The notes under the pieces are model-generated. The model was given only the letters and a program-made list of their open reading frames with translations, was not told the origin of the DNA and ran no database searches. Below are positions 58,552-64,000 of a stretch of 64,000 nucleotides of DNA, in pieces. Each line of letters begins with the position of its first letter. The first letter of the stretch is position 1. The position numbers and the translations under genes are program-made. This DNA is from Patescibacteria group bacterium (GTDB lineage: Bacteria; Patescibacteriota; Patescibacteriia; 2-12-FULL-60-25): contig JAVHLR010000001.1 in NCBI GenBank assembly GCA_031082005.1, forward strand, positions 16,870-80,869, given 5' to 3'.

Positions 58552-58927
58552 ACAGGGTGTGGGTGATAGCGATGGATGCGACGCGGGCGAGGACGCCCGT
58601 CGGCGCGTAAAGGTCGAACTCGGGGTAAAGAGCTCGGGCGACCGGCGCGGGTATCGTGGTGCGCTGTCGGCGAAGCAGGGGCAGGGACACGGGTGAGGCG
58701 GAGTCATGGAGCGATCGACGGAGTGCTCGCGAGGCAGTGACGATCGCTGTGGGCTTTTCGCGGAGCACGAGCTTCCGCAGCTCATGGGGCAGAGACGCTC
58801 GGCTCGTGTGGAGCATCCCGGTGCCCCGGATCTCCCAGGGGTCTGCGACGGCCCAAGACAGGCTGTGCCTTCGCAGGGAGAGGGCGAGCACGCGAGGTTC
58901 GCGGCGCGGAGGATGGCGGTATGGCAT
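58466..58927 (-). CDS. Small protein, possibly RNase H-fold
   Basis: A 153-residue frame starts at ATG 58927 and overlaps the next gene's start by 86 bp. Residues about 12-30 (VLALSLRRHSLSWAVAD) resemble the first strand of RuvC-like proteins ('iLalD...gwAv') but without the acidic residue. The middle (LRKLVLREKPTAIVTASRAL) fits the next strand-helix unit. The end is Arg/Pro-rich. Coding is likely since the block is otherwise gap-free. Confidence 0.45.
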   Translation of the reverse strand: MPYRHPPRREPRVLALSLRRHSLSWAVADPWEIRGTGMLHTSRASLPHELRKLVLREKPTAIVTASRALRRSLHDSASPVSLPLLRRQRTTIPAPVARALYPEFDLYAPTGVLARVASIAITHTLYAHIPTRPYAPRRRPSPRGPGRTRVPRA

Positions 58928-58932
58928 ATGGG

Positions 58933-59439
58933 TCAGGTTGGGGGGGATCGATTGGCTGCTGCTTCGTGCTCGCGCAAGTGCGGAAGGCAGAGCGCCGTGA
59001 AGTAGGCGGCGCGGGAGCGGCGGACATCCCGGGCGGGTAGGTCGAGGGCGCGCGTTAGGCAGTCGCGGATGATGGGACTCGGAACGATACCGGCGAGGCG
59101 GCGGTAGAAGGCGAGACTCTTCGCGTCATCGAGCCGATCGGCGAGGAACGAAGCGAGCTCTCGGGCTTCCTCTTCCCTCCCTTCCCCCCTGCACCCCCTT
59201 TCTCTCCCTTCTTCTTCACGAACGAACGAAACGTTCTCGTTATTCTCTTGCCGGGAATCACCTCCCCCTAGAGTCCCCCTCCTCTTGTTCACAACTTGTG
59301 GATGGGGACCCTGGAAGAGCAGACCCAGGAGAGCGGGCTCGAGGTCGTCGAGCTCGAGAATGGCTGCAAGCTCAGCGGCCTCGAACTCGCGGTGGTGAGT
59401 GCCAAGTTCGAGCGTGATGCGTAAGGCGAAGTCGTTCAT
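58933..59439 (-). CDS. Hypothetical protein of the replication block
   Basis: The 168-residue protein starts at ATG 59439, with a 4-bp overlap with the RuvC-like gene. Two helical lobes flank a charged low-complexity linker (about 68-95). The C-terminal lobe (DDAKSLAFYRRLAGIVPSPI, IRDCLTRALDLP, YFTALCLPHLREH) recurs in proteins encoded next to replication genes on mobile elements, as far as I recall. Role unknown. Confidence 0.6.
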   Translation of the reverse strand: MNDFALRITLELGTHHREFEAAELAAILELDDLEPALLGLLFQGPHPQVVNKRRGTLGGGDSRQENNENVSFVREEEGRERGCRGEGREEEARELASFLADRLDDAKSLAFYRRLAGIVPSPIIRDCLTRALDLPARDVRRSRAAYFTALCLPHLREHEAAANRSPPT

Positions 59440-60104
59440 GGGCGTCGGGATTCATCGCGTTTCGCGACTGCAAGGGCAGCGGCAGCGCCCAGCACCGCAG
59501 GTCCCCAGTAGCGATCTGACTCGGAACGTGCATGTTCTCGCGAGACGTGCGCGGCGACGAATGGGGACCGGCGGGCAAGCTCGAGCCGGACCGCGACAGC
59601 GGTCGTCGCCGAGAGCCTGAGCGCCGTCGCGATTTCCGCGCGGCAGGTCTCGACAGGGACGAGATTGCAGCGTGCAGCGGCCCGGTGCACCGCCTCTGTG
59701 AGTTCGGCAGTGCGGGGCGAAGAATCGGGAATGGCCTCGTCGAGCAAGGCAACCGCTACGGGGCAGAATCGTTCGAGGGAGCCCGCGGCCCAGTCGATGA
59801 TTCGGGCAAGGCTCGCGCCGCTTCCGCGGGCGATTCTCCGCGTCTTCAGCGCCACGATCTCGCCCTTCAAAATGACGGCGCAACCGAGGTAGCGTGAAGT
59901 GGCGGCGAAGCCGAGAATGGGGCGCGAATCGTTGCGATTCGAAGGACGCCCGGACGTGTTTGACGTGGGTGGATTGGATGTCGTAAGGTGGCACCTCCTT
60001 TCGGTGAAGTTGTTCGGCAACGAGCGCACCTCCCACCGAAAGGATCGCCCGGTAACGGGCGCCCGAGGCGGATCGTGTGAAGCGGTCCGCCTCTTCGGTT
60101 TCAT
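59436..60104 (-). CDS. RuvC-like RNase H-fold protein, start uncertain
   Basis: The reliable part begins near 59915. It has ILGFAATSRYLGCAVILKGE, a helix SLARIIDWAAGSLERFCP, VAVALLDEAIPD, and a C-terminal helix (AVLGAAAALAVAK), the order of a RuvC/YqgF-type RNase H fold. The first catalytic Asp (normally GxDxS) is replaced by Ala (GFAATS), so activity is doubtful. No ATG, GTG or TTG lies at proper distance from the strong AAGGAGGT site at about 60000. I give the next ATG upstream (60104), but then structured RNA would be coding. Confidence 0.5.
   Translation of the reverse strand: MKPKRRTASHDPPRAPVTGRSFRWEVRSLPNNFTERRCHLTTSNPPTSNTSGRPSNRNDSRPILGFAATSRYLGCAVILKGEIVALKTRRIARGSGASLARIIDWAAGSLERFCPVAVALLDEAIPDSSPRTAELTEAVHRAAARCNLVPVETCRAEIATALRLSATTAVAVRLELARRSPFVAAHVSREHARSESDRYWGPAVLGAAAALAVAKRDESRRP
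59986..60096 (-). promoter_or_regulatory. Structured leader with hairpin over the ribosome site
   Basis: On the minus strand, three hairpins follow one another: GAGGCGGACCG / CGATCCGCCTC (60093-60065), CGCCCG-TTAC-CGGGCG (about 60062-60047), and an 11-bp stem TCCTTTCGGTG / CACCGAAAGGA (about 60045-59994) with an inner GTTG / CAAC hairpin. The last arm includes the first bases of AAGGAGG, so pairing would hide the ribosome site. GGAGGTGC occurs twice, once in the loop. Confidence 0.5.
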
Positions 60105-60148
60105 GCACTGGTCGCGAGGGAAAGATACAACCTCGCGCAATTCAAAAC

Positions 60149-60214
60149 AGGGGGACAATTAGCCCCCTATGTGGATATCTCCACTTGTTCACATACGGGG
60201 CCAATTGTCCCCCT
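60149..60214. promoter_or_regulatory. Large imperfect palindrome between divergent genes
   Basis: Arms 60149-60173 and 60190-60214 are 25 bases each, with two mismatches (AGGGGGACAATT...TATGTG). Inside lies a second palindrome, GTGGATATCTCCAC (60171-60184). It sits between the minus-strand replication/transfer block and the plus-strand excisionase gene. An operator, replication origin or transfer origin are all possible. The GC-poor flank and nested symmetry favour a protein-binding or strand-opening site. Confidence 0.6.
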
Positions 60215-60396
60215 GCGAGCGCCCCGGTCCTCGGATATCGTTTCCCGTGTATGAAAAACACCCACGCTACGCCTTCAGGATCCGGGGCTTCCCCGATCCG
60301 GGTAACAAATGCTACGTTCCATAACGTGCTCTGCGCGGCAGCCTCGACGGGAGATGAATCCCGAGCTGCCGCGTCCGCTCTCGCCCTTTACAACGT

Positions 60397-60666
60397 ATGA
60401 CCGAACCAACAACAACGCAGTTGAGGGAGAACGAGAACCACGCAACCTTCGCGCTTCCTTCCGACCTCATCACGGCAGCCGAGGTGGCCACCAGGCTCGG
60501 CGTCGCGAAGAGTGCAGTGTACGAGTGGATCGCGCGACGGGACATCGCCTACCACCGCGTGGGCCGTCTCATCCGCATCCGCGAAACTGACGTCGCCGCG
60601 TTTTTGAATCGTAACCGCGTGGAGTACAATCCGCGCCGCCGCCATGTCCGCTATCCGGAGGCGTGA
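60397..60666 (+). CDS. Excisionase-type helix-turn-helix protein (module 2)
   Basis: The 89-residue protein starts at ATG 60397. The helix-turn-helix (LITAAEVATRLGVAKSAVYE) and wing (HRVGRLIRIRETDVAAFL) match module 1 at 19379-19678. Its end overlaps the integrase start by 23 bp. It should steer the integrase toward excision. Confidence 0.82.
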   Translation: MTEPTTTQLRENENHATFALPSDLITAAEVATRLGVAKSAVYEWIARRDIAYHRVGRLIRIRETDVAAFLNRNRVEYNPRRRHVRYPEA

Positions 60667-61729
60667 TCGCGCCGATGAATGGTGGGTCGACTTCCGGTTC
60701 CAGGGCCAGCGCATCCGCAAGCGTTCCCCCGTACAGACCAGACGCGGCGCCGAGCAGTACGAACGATGCCTGCGGAACGACTTCGTCGCCGACGTCGAGG
60801 CCGGGCGCGATCCCTTCGCTGGGCCGCCGCCGACCCTCGCGGAATTCGCGGAGCTGTGGATGCGCGAGTACTCAACACCGCGGAACCGAGAAACGACCGT
60901 GGTCGCCAAGAGGTACTTGCTCGACCAGCACATCCTGCGGCATGTAGGACAGCGGCGCATCGACGTGATCGACTCGCAAACCGTCGATGATCTTGTTGCT
61001 GCGCTTCGACGGTCAGGCCTCGCTCCCAAGAGCATCAACAATGCCCTATCTGTCCTGCACACCTGTCTGCGCTCTGCGGCCCGCTGGCATGTGATTCGTC
61101 ACGTACCCGAGTTCCAGTGGGCGCGCGTGCCTGAGCCCCGATTCCGGTATCTGAGCAAGGACGAGGAGCGAGCGCTGATCGGCGCCTGCCGGCCAGGCTT
61201 CTGGCGGGCCCTCATTGTCCTGCTGCTGCAGACCGGCTTGCGTTTCAGCGAGGCCGCGGCGCTTGAATGGAGCGACATCGATCATGGGCGAGCGACGCCA
61301 ACCATCAGGGTGTGCAAAGGCGGATCGCGGGGCAAGCCCGGTCCGACGAAGACGGGCTCGCATCGTGAGGTTCCGCTCAGCCCGGCGGTCTCCTCCGAAC
61401 TCGCCACGCTGGCGCGAACAGGTGACCTCATCTTCCCGACTCCAAAGGGCCGCATGATGGACCCGGCGGTGACGGGTAACTACCTTCACAGAATCTGCGC
61501 CCGCGCGGGAATCGCCCCGTGCGGTTGGCACGTGCTTCGTCACACCTTCGCAACCAGGATGGCTAGCGCCAACATCCCACTGCCAGTGCTGCAAAAGCTC
61601 CTCGGGCATACCACGCTGAAGATGACCATGCGCTACGTCCACGTCGACAAGGCCAGTATGTCAGCTGCCGTGGAGACTATCGAACAAGTTTTCGAGTCGC
61701 CGCGCAACGCCCGACGAGAGTCGGCTTGA
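60644..61729 (+). CDS. Tyrosine recombinase / integrase (module 2), adjacent to tRNA-His
   Basis: The 361-residue protein starts at ATG 60644. The arm-type N-terminus (EWWVDFRFQGQRIRKRSPVQ) resembles module 1 (RIRKVAPVQTKRDAE against RIRKRSPVQTRRGAE). Catalytic residues are complete: LLQTGLRFSEAAAL, HVLRHTFATRMA, LLGHTTLKMTMRYVHV. The stop lies 135 bp from the 3' end of tRNA-His, the usual position of an integrase relative to its target. This is the integrase most likely to have placed the element here. Confidence 0.9.
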   Translation: MSAIRRRDRADEWWVDFRFQGQRIRKRSPVQTRRGAEQYERCLRNDFVADVEAGRDPFAGPPPTLAEFAELWMREYSTPRNRETTVVAKRYLLDQHILRHVGQRRIDVIDSQTVDDLVAALRRSGLAPKSINNALSVLHTCLRSAARWHVIRHVPEFQWARVPEPRFRYLSKDEERALIGACRPGFWRALIVLLLQTGLRFSEAAALEWSDIDHGRATPTIRVCKGGSRGKPGPTKTGSHREVPLSPAVSSELATLARTGDLIFPTPKGRMMDPAVTGNYLHRICARAGIAPCGWHVLRHTFATRMASANIPLPVLQKLLGHTTLKMTMRYVHVDKASMSAAVETIEQVFESPRNARRESA

Positions 61730-61743
61730 TGGCGGACCGGTTG

Positions 61744-61763
61744 GTCACCAGGCGGTCACCAGA
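61744..61763. repeat. GGTCACCAG direct repeat, possible integrase arm site
   Basis: GGTCACCAG occurs twice, about 12 bp apart (start to start), between the integrase stop and the tRNA-His gene. The spacing and form resemble the TGGCAACC pairs beside integrase 1 (TGGTCACC against TGGCAACC). Confidence 0.5.
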
Positions 61764-61832
61764 AGTCGAAACTCGAGGCCGTCGCTCGTGCCAAAGCCGC
61801 GCTCCACCTGCGTTTCGCCGCTAGATAGACGC

Positions 61833-61860
61833 AAAAGACCGACGGTCACGTCGGTCTTTT
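61833..61860. terminator. Bidirectional intrinsic terminator after tRNA-His
   Basis: A 12-bp perfect stem (AAAAGACCGACG / CGTCGGTCTTTT) with a GTCA loop, flanked by A and T runs, so it can stop transcription from both sides. It lies just beyond the 3' end of tRNA-His and appears to be part of the chromosomal side of the junction. Confidence 0.85.
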
Positions 61861-61863
61861 TCA

Positions 61864-61938
61864 TGGGGTGGCCAACGGGGGTCGAACCCGTGATAGCAGA
61901 GCCACAATCTGCTGTGATACCGCTTCACCATGGCCACC
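61864..61938 (-). tRNA. tRNA-His (GTG)
   Basis: Cloverleaf on the minus strand: acceptor GTGGCCA / TGGCCAC with the extra G at -1 opposite C73, anticodon stem GCAGA / TCTGC with loop TTGTGGC (anticodon GTG), T stem ACGGG / CCCGT with TTCGACC. The 3' CCA is encoded (61866-61864). The G-1:C73 pair is specific to tRNA-His. Confidence 0.96.
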
Positions 61939-62013
61939 ATGGTATCGTTTAATCTGCTGTAGGCTGCGTATTTATATCGTAAAAAAACCGTTTTGGCAAG
62001 GCCTGACGCTTGA

Positions 62014-62042
62014 TTGACCGTGGCGCTTTTTTCCTATATATT
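62014..62042 (+). promoter_or_regulatory. Sigma-70-type promoter for tRNA-Arg
   Basis: TTGACC (62014-62019), a 17-bp spacer and TATATT (62037-62042), 13 bp before the tRNA-Arg 5' end. Spacing and position are those of a strong stable-RNA promoter. Confidence 0.75.
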
Positions 62043-62055
62043 CGCACAGACTCAT

Positions 62056-62130
62056 GTCCCTGTAGCACAATGGATAGTGCACCAGCCTTCTAAGCTGGCC
62101 ATGATGGTTCGATTCCATCCGGGGACACCA
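62056..62130 (+). tRNA. tRNA-Arg (TCT)
   Basis: Cloverleaf: acceptor GTCCCTG / CGGGGAC with discriminator A, anticodon loop CTTCTAA (anticodon TCT) on stem CCAGC / GCTGG, T loop TTCGATT on stem GATGG / CCATC. The 3' CCA is encoded (62128-62130). Confidence 0.96.
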
Positions 62131-62137
62131 GCGCTTA

Positions 62138-62159
62138 ACTCCGCCTAAAGCGGAGTTTT
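62138..62159. terminator. Terminator between tRNA-Arg and ddl
   Basis: Stem AACTCCGC / GCGGAGTT with a short loop and TTTT following on the plus strand. It can end the tRNA-Arg transcript and, from the other side, the ddl transcript. Confidence 0.8.
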
Positions 62160-62166
62160 GTGCAGC

Positions 62167-63078
62167 TTATTTCGCCACCTCTTTAATCCATTGCGCCAAT
62201 ACCTTGCCCATATCGCGTCCCGAGGCCTTAACCGCTTTCGGTACAAGGGAGTTTAGCGTCTGACCTGGGATAGTATTGATTTCCAAGAACCAGATACGTT
62301 CATCCTGATCAACGATGAAATCCGAACGCGTCAGATGACGCGCACCTATCAATCGATGAACCGTCACGGCTGCCGCTTTCAGCCTCTCACCCAACTCTGC
62401 ATCTATCGGCGCCGGACAAATCTCTTCCACCAGCTCGGCATCATATTTTGCCGCAAAATCGAAAAACTCCGTCTTTGGTTCGATGGCGATGACAGGTAAC
62501 GCAATCGCTTGGTTGCCTTCATCGATTACCGCGACAGTATACTCTTTTCCTTGCACATATCTCTCGACCAAAACCTCGTCGCCGAATTTTAGCGCTTCAG
62601 CGATGGCGGCACTGAATTCTTGTTCGGTTTTTGCGATACTGATGCCGACCGAGCTTCCTCCCTCCATCGGCTTGATGACGCACGGCTCGTCAAACTCAGC
62701 TTCCGCGGCTCCGACACGACCAAGTACGTGGTAGTCCGGAGTCAGTATCCCGGTTTTGCTCACGACGTCTTTCGTGAAGGCTTTGTTTAACGCAATAGCA
62801 TGTGCCGTGACATCAGAAAAAATGAACGGTAGGCCAAGTGTTTTCAGGAAACCTTGGATCACCCCGTCTTCACCCCCTTTGCCATGGAAGACAGGGATGA
62901 CTGCGTTGAACTTCTTGAACCCCATTAGGAATTTATCGAAGTCGCTAGGAAAATCAAAAACGTCCAACTCGAAGCATGGCGCGAGCGCTGACCTTACTCC
63001 TTCAGCCGAGAGCAGCGCTATCTCCCTTTCCGAACTCGTTCCACCCGTCAGGATCGCGATCGTCTGTTGTTGTGACAT
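62167..63078 (-). CDS. ddl: D-alanine--D-alanine ligase
   Basis: The 303-residue protein starts at ATG 63078. It has the ATP-grasp ligase signatures of Ddl: ILTGGTSSEREIALLSAEGV, VIPVFHGKGGEDGVIQGFL, IKPMEGGSSVGIS, and the C-terminal WFLEINTIPGQTLNSLVPK with metal-binding Glu and Asn. It makes the D-Ala-D-Ala dipeptide for peptidoglycan in the cytosol. It stands alone, away from other cell-wall genes, as is frequent in Candidate Phyla Radiation bacteria. Codon use is less GC-biased than in the rest of the window. Confidence 0.95.
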   Translation of the reverse strand: MSQQQTIAILTGGTSSEREIALLSAEGVRSALAPCFELDVFDFPSDFDKFLMGFKKFNAVIPVFHGKGGEDGVIQGFLKTLGLPFIFSDVTAHAIALNKAFTKDVVSKTGILTPDYHVLGRVGAAEAEFDEPCVIKPMEGGSSVGISIAKTEQEFSAAIAEALKFGDEVLVERYVQGKEYTVAVIDEGNQAIALPVIAIEPKTEFFDFAAKYDAELVEEICPAPIDAELGERLKAAAVTVHRLIGARHLTRSDFIVDQDERIWFLEINTIPGQTLNSLVPKAVKASGRDMGKVLAQWIKEVAK

Positions 63079-63299
63079 ATCGATTTCATCCTAACATGTG
63101 CTCTCGCAAAAATAAAAAACACTCTACGTCGAATTATGGTTGTGGATAATTATTCATCAAGTAATAGATTTCATCTAAGTTTAGCCACATAAAAACATAC
63201 TTGCCAACTAGGAGTTTACAGCCTATTGTTTATGTATGGACAGTGCCATCTTTACGCACCAAGCGTGCCTAAGTCGAGCTTCGACTGATCGTACGAGAT
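63079..63299. other. AT-rich intergenic region with DnaA-box-like site
   Basis: The 220-bp divergent region holds TTGTGGATAA at 63140-63149, a perfect DnaA box on the minus strand (TTATCCACAA). A single box is not an origin. The region must also hold the ddl promoter and that of the secreted protein. Confidence 0.4.
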
Positions 63300-64000
63300 A
63301 TGAAATCACACCTATTACGCTTATCCGCGATAGCAACCATCTCAATGGGTGCGATTTTGACTTCATTTCTTGATTCTACAATTGCTGCCGGGGTCAACCT
63401 GATACCCAACCCCCAATTCGAGGAGGCGGAGGCGACCGATCCTTCTCGACCGGCTCATTGGCAGGCCGGCTCATGGGGAAGCGTACAGGCGACTTTTGCG
63501 TATCCTGTTCCTGGAGTCGGCAATTCAAGCGCGGTTAGTGTGAATGTCTCTTCTACCCTGGGCGATGGCGATGCGAAATGGTTCTTCGAAGATGTACCTG
63601 TTGTAGCAGGACAGACATATTCCTATGGCACACACTACCGCGCTGACGTGGGAACTGAAATTGACGTACGTTTTCTCCTCTCTGACGGTAGCTATTCTTA
63701 CTATTATCTGACCTCTGCACCGGTTGCTGCTGACTGGAGCTTCGTATCCTCTTCGTTTGCAGTACCAGCGGGTGCGATCAGCGCCACGATATTTCATGTG
63801 CTAAGCGCCGTCGGGACGCTGACTGTGGATGAAACAAGTCTTGAACAGCTGGAAGCTGCGCCTCCTCCGCCACCCCCGCCTCCACCCCCGCCTCCGACCA
63901 GTACAACCAGCCTCATCCCGAACTATGACTTGGAAACCATAGATCAGGATCAGCCCGGCTTACCAGCGAGTTGGTCTCAAGGAGTTTGGGGAAATCTAAG
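63300..64000 (+). CDS. Secreted protein with repeated carbohydrate-binding-like modules, partial
   Basis: The frame starts at ATG 63300 and is open at the right edge (233 codons visible). A signal peptide is clear (LLRLSAIATISMGAILTSFL, then AA). A module starting NLIPNPQFEEAEATDPSRPA-HW, with W-G and W-FFEDVPV positions typical of family 4/9 carbohydrate-binding modules, runs to about residue 180. A linker of twelve prolines follows, then the beginning of a second module (SLIPNYDLETIDQD, then SWSQGVWG). It is a surface or secreted protein; a catalytic domain may lie beyond the window. Confidence 0.8.
   Translation, partial: MKSHLLRLSAIATISMGAILTSFLDSTIAAGVNLIPNPQFEEAEATDPSRPAHWQAGSWGSVQATFAYPVPGVGNSSAVSVNVSSTLGDGDAKWFFEDVPVVAGQTYSYGTHYRADVGTEIDVRFLLSDGSYSYYYLTSAPVAADWSFVSSSFAVPAGAISATIFHVLSAVGTLTVDETSLEQLEAAPPPPPPPPPPPPTSTTSLIPNYDLETIDQDQPGLPASWSQGVWGNL

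Noticed and set aside
5558-61729. Full conjugation (type IV secretion) gene set
   Set aside because: Only two coupling-type ATPases and replication-relaxation proteins are seen. No VirB4, VirB6/8/9/10 or relaxase with a His triad was recognised.
1-61730. Insertion sequences or transposases
   Set aside because: No DDE or serine transposase motif was found. The three recombinases are all tyrosine integrases.
63140-63149. Chromosomal origin of replication
   Set aside because: A single perfect DnaA box without a cluster, dnaA or dnaN gene is not evidence for an origin.
1-64000. CRISPR array
   Set aside because: I saw no regularly spaced repeat series of 24-40 bases. The Cas4-like nuclease at 53835 belongs to a plasmid-type recombination block.

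Overview
The window holds two unlike pieces of DNA. Positions 1 to about 61,830 are GC-rich, with codon use and gene content typical of a large-genome soil or aquatic bacterium. Two Gly/Ser-rich lipoproteins, one Cys-rich and one with repeated 'YW' blades (49.6-52.3 kb), are a style I associate with Myxococcota (Polyangia). From about 61,860 to the end the DNA is less GC-rich and looks like ordinary chromosome: tRNA-His, tRNA-Arg, a ddl gene, and a secreted protein with a proline-rich linker and a repeated carbohydrate-binding-like module, a style I associate with Candidate Phyla Radiation genomes. The join lies next to a tyrosine integrase and the 3' end of tRNA-His. That is where an integrative element should end, but an assembly chimera is not excluded.

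Left part (0-18.9 kb). After a truncated repeat protein and a sigma-like gene comes a compact ubiquitin-like conjugation operon: E1/ThiF (2203-3510), a ubiquitin-like protein (3590-3859), an E2-like protein (3870-4580) and a JAMM protease (4583-5524). Around it lie small membrane proteins, a TraG/HerA-type ATPase, a replication-relaxation protein, a transglutaminase-like protease, a caspase-like protein, a winged-helix protein, a pair of paralogous unknowns and a ParA-like ATPase. A short acidic motif (D-D/N-x-F-x-P-L/I) recurs in the E2 tail and in three small membrane proteins. I have not seen this described, and it ties these genes together.

Middle (19.4-47.2 kb). An excisionase-integrase pair is followed by a candidate attachment core shaped like a tRNA or tmRNA 3' end, flanked by four TGGCAACC repeats. 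A defence island follows. It has a restriction-fold protein; a minus-strand set of CD-NTase, S-4TM effector and cGAS-like NTase (CBASS-like) next to an XRE regulator with two operator-like repeats; a seven-gene operon of HTH, two adenine methyltransferases, HsdS, NERD-double-kinase-ATPase, an unknown protein and a HerA ATPase, resembling the methylation-associated defence system (MADS); a nucleoside-phosphorylase-fold protein with a small partner; and a STAND/NB-ARC protein with an N-terminal nuclease and a C-terminal SEC-C motif.

Right part of the element (47.7-61.8 kb). A second recombinase and three lipoproteins are followed by a minus-strand maintenance and transfer block: DUF932-like, PD-(D/E)XK exonuclease, Rad52/Sak-like, RadC, TraD/HerA-type ATPase, replication-relaxation protein and RNase H-fold proteins. 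It ends with an intergenic region carrying a large inverted repeat and a second excisionase-integrase pair against tRNA-His. I found no relaxase and no mating-pair genes, so self-transfer cannot be shown from this window.
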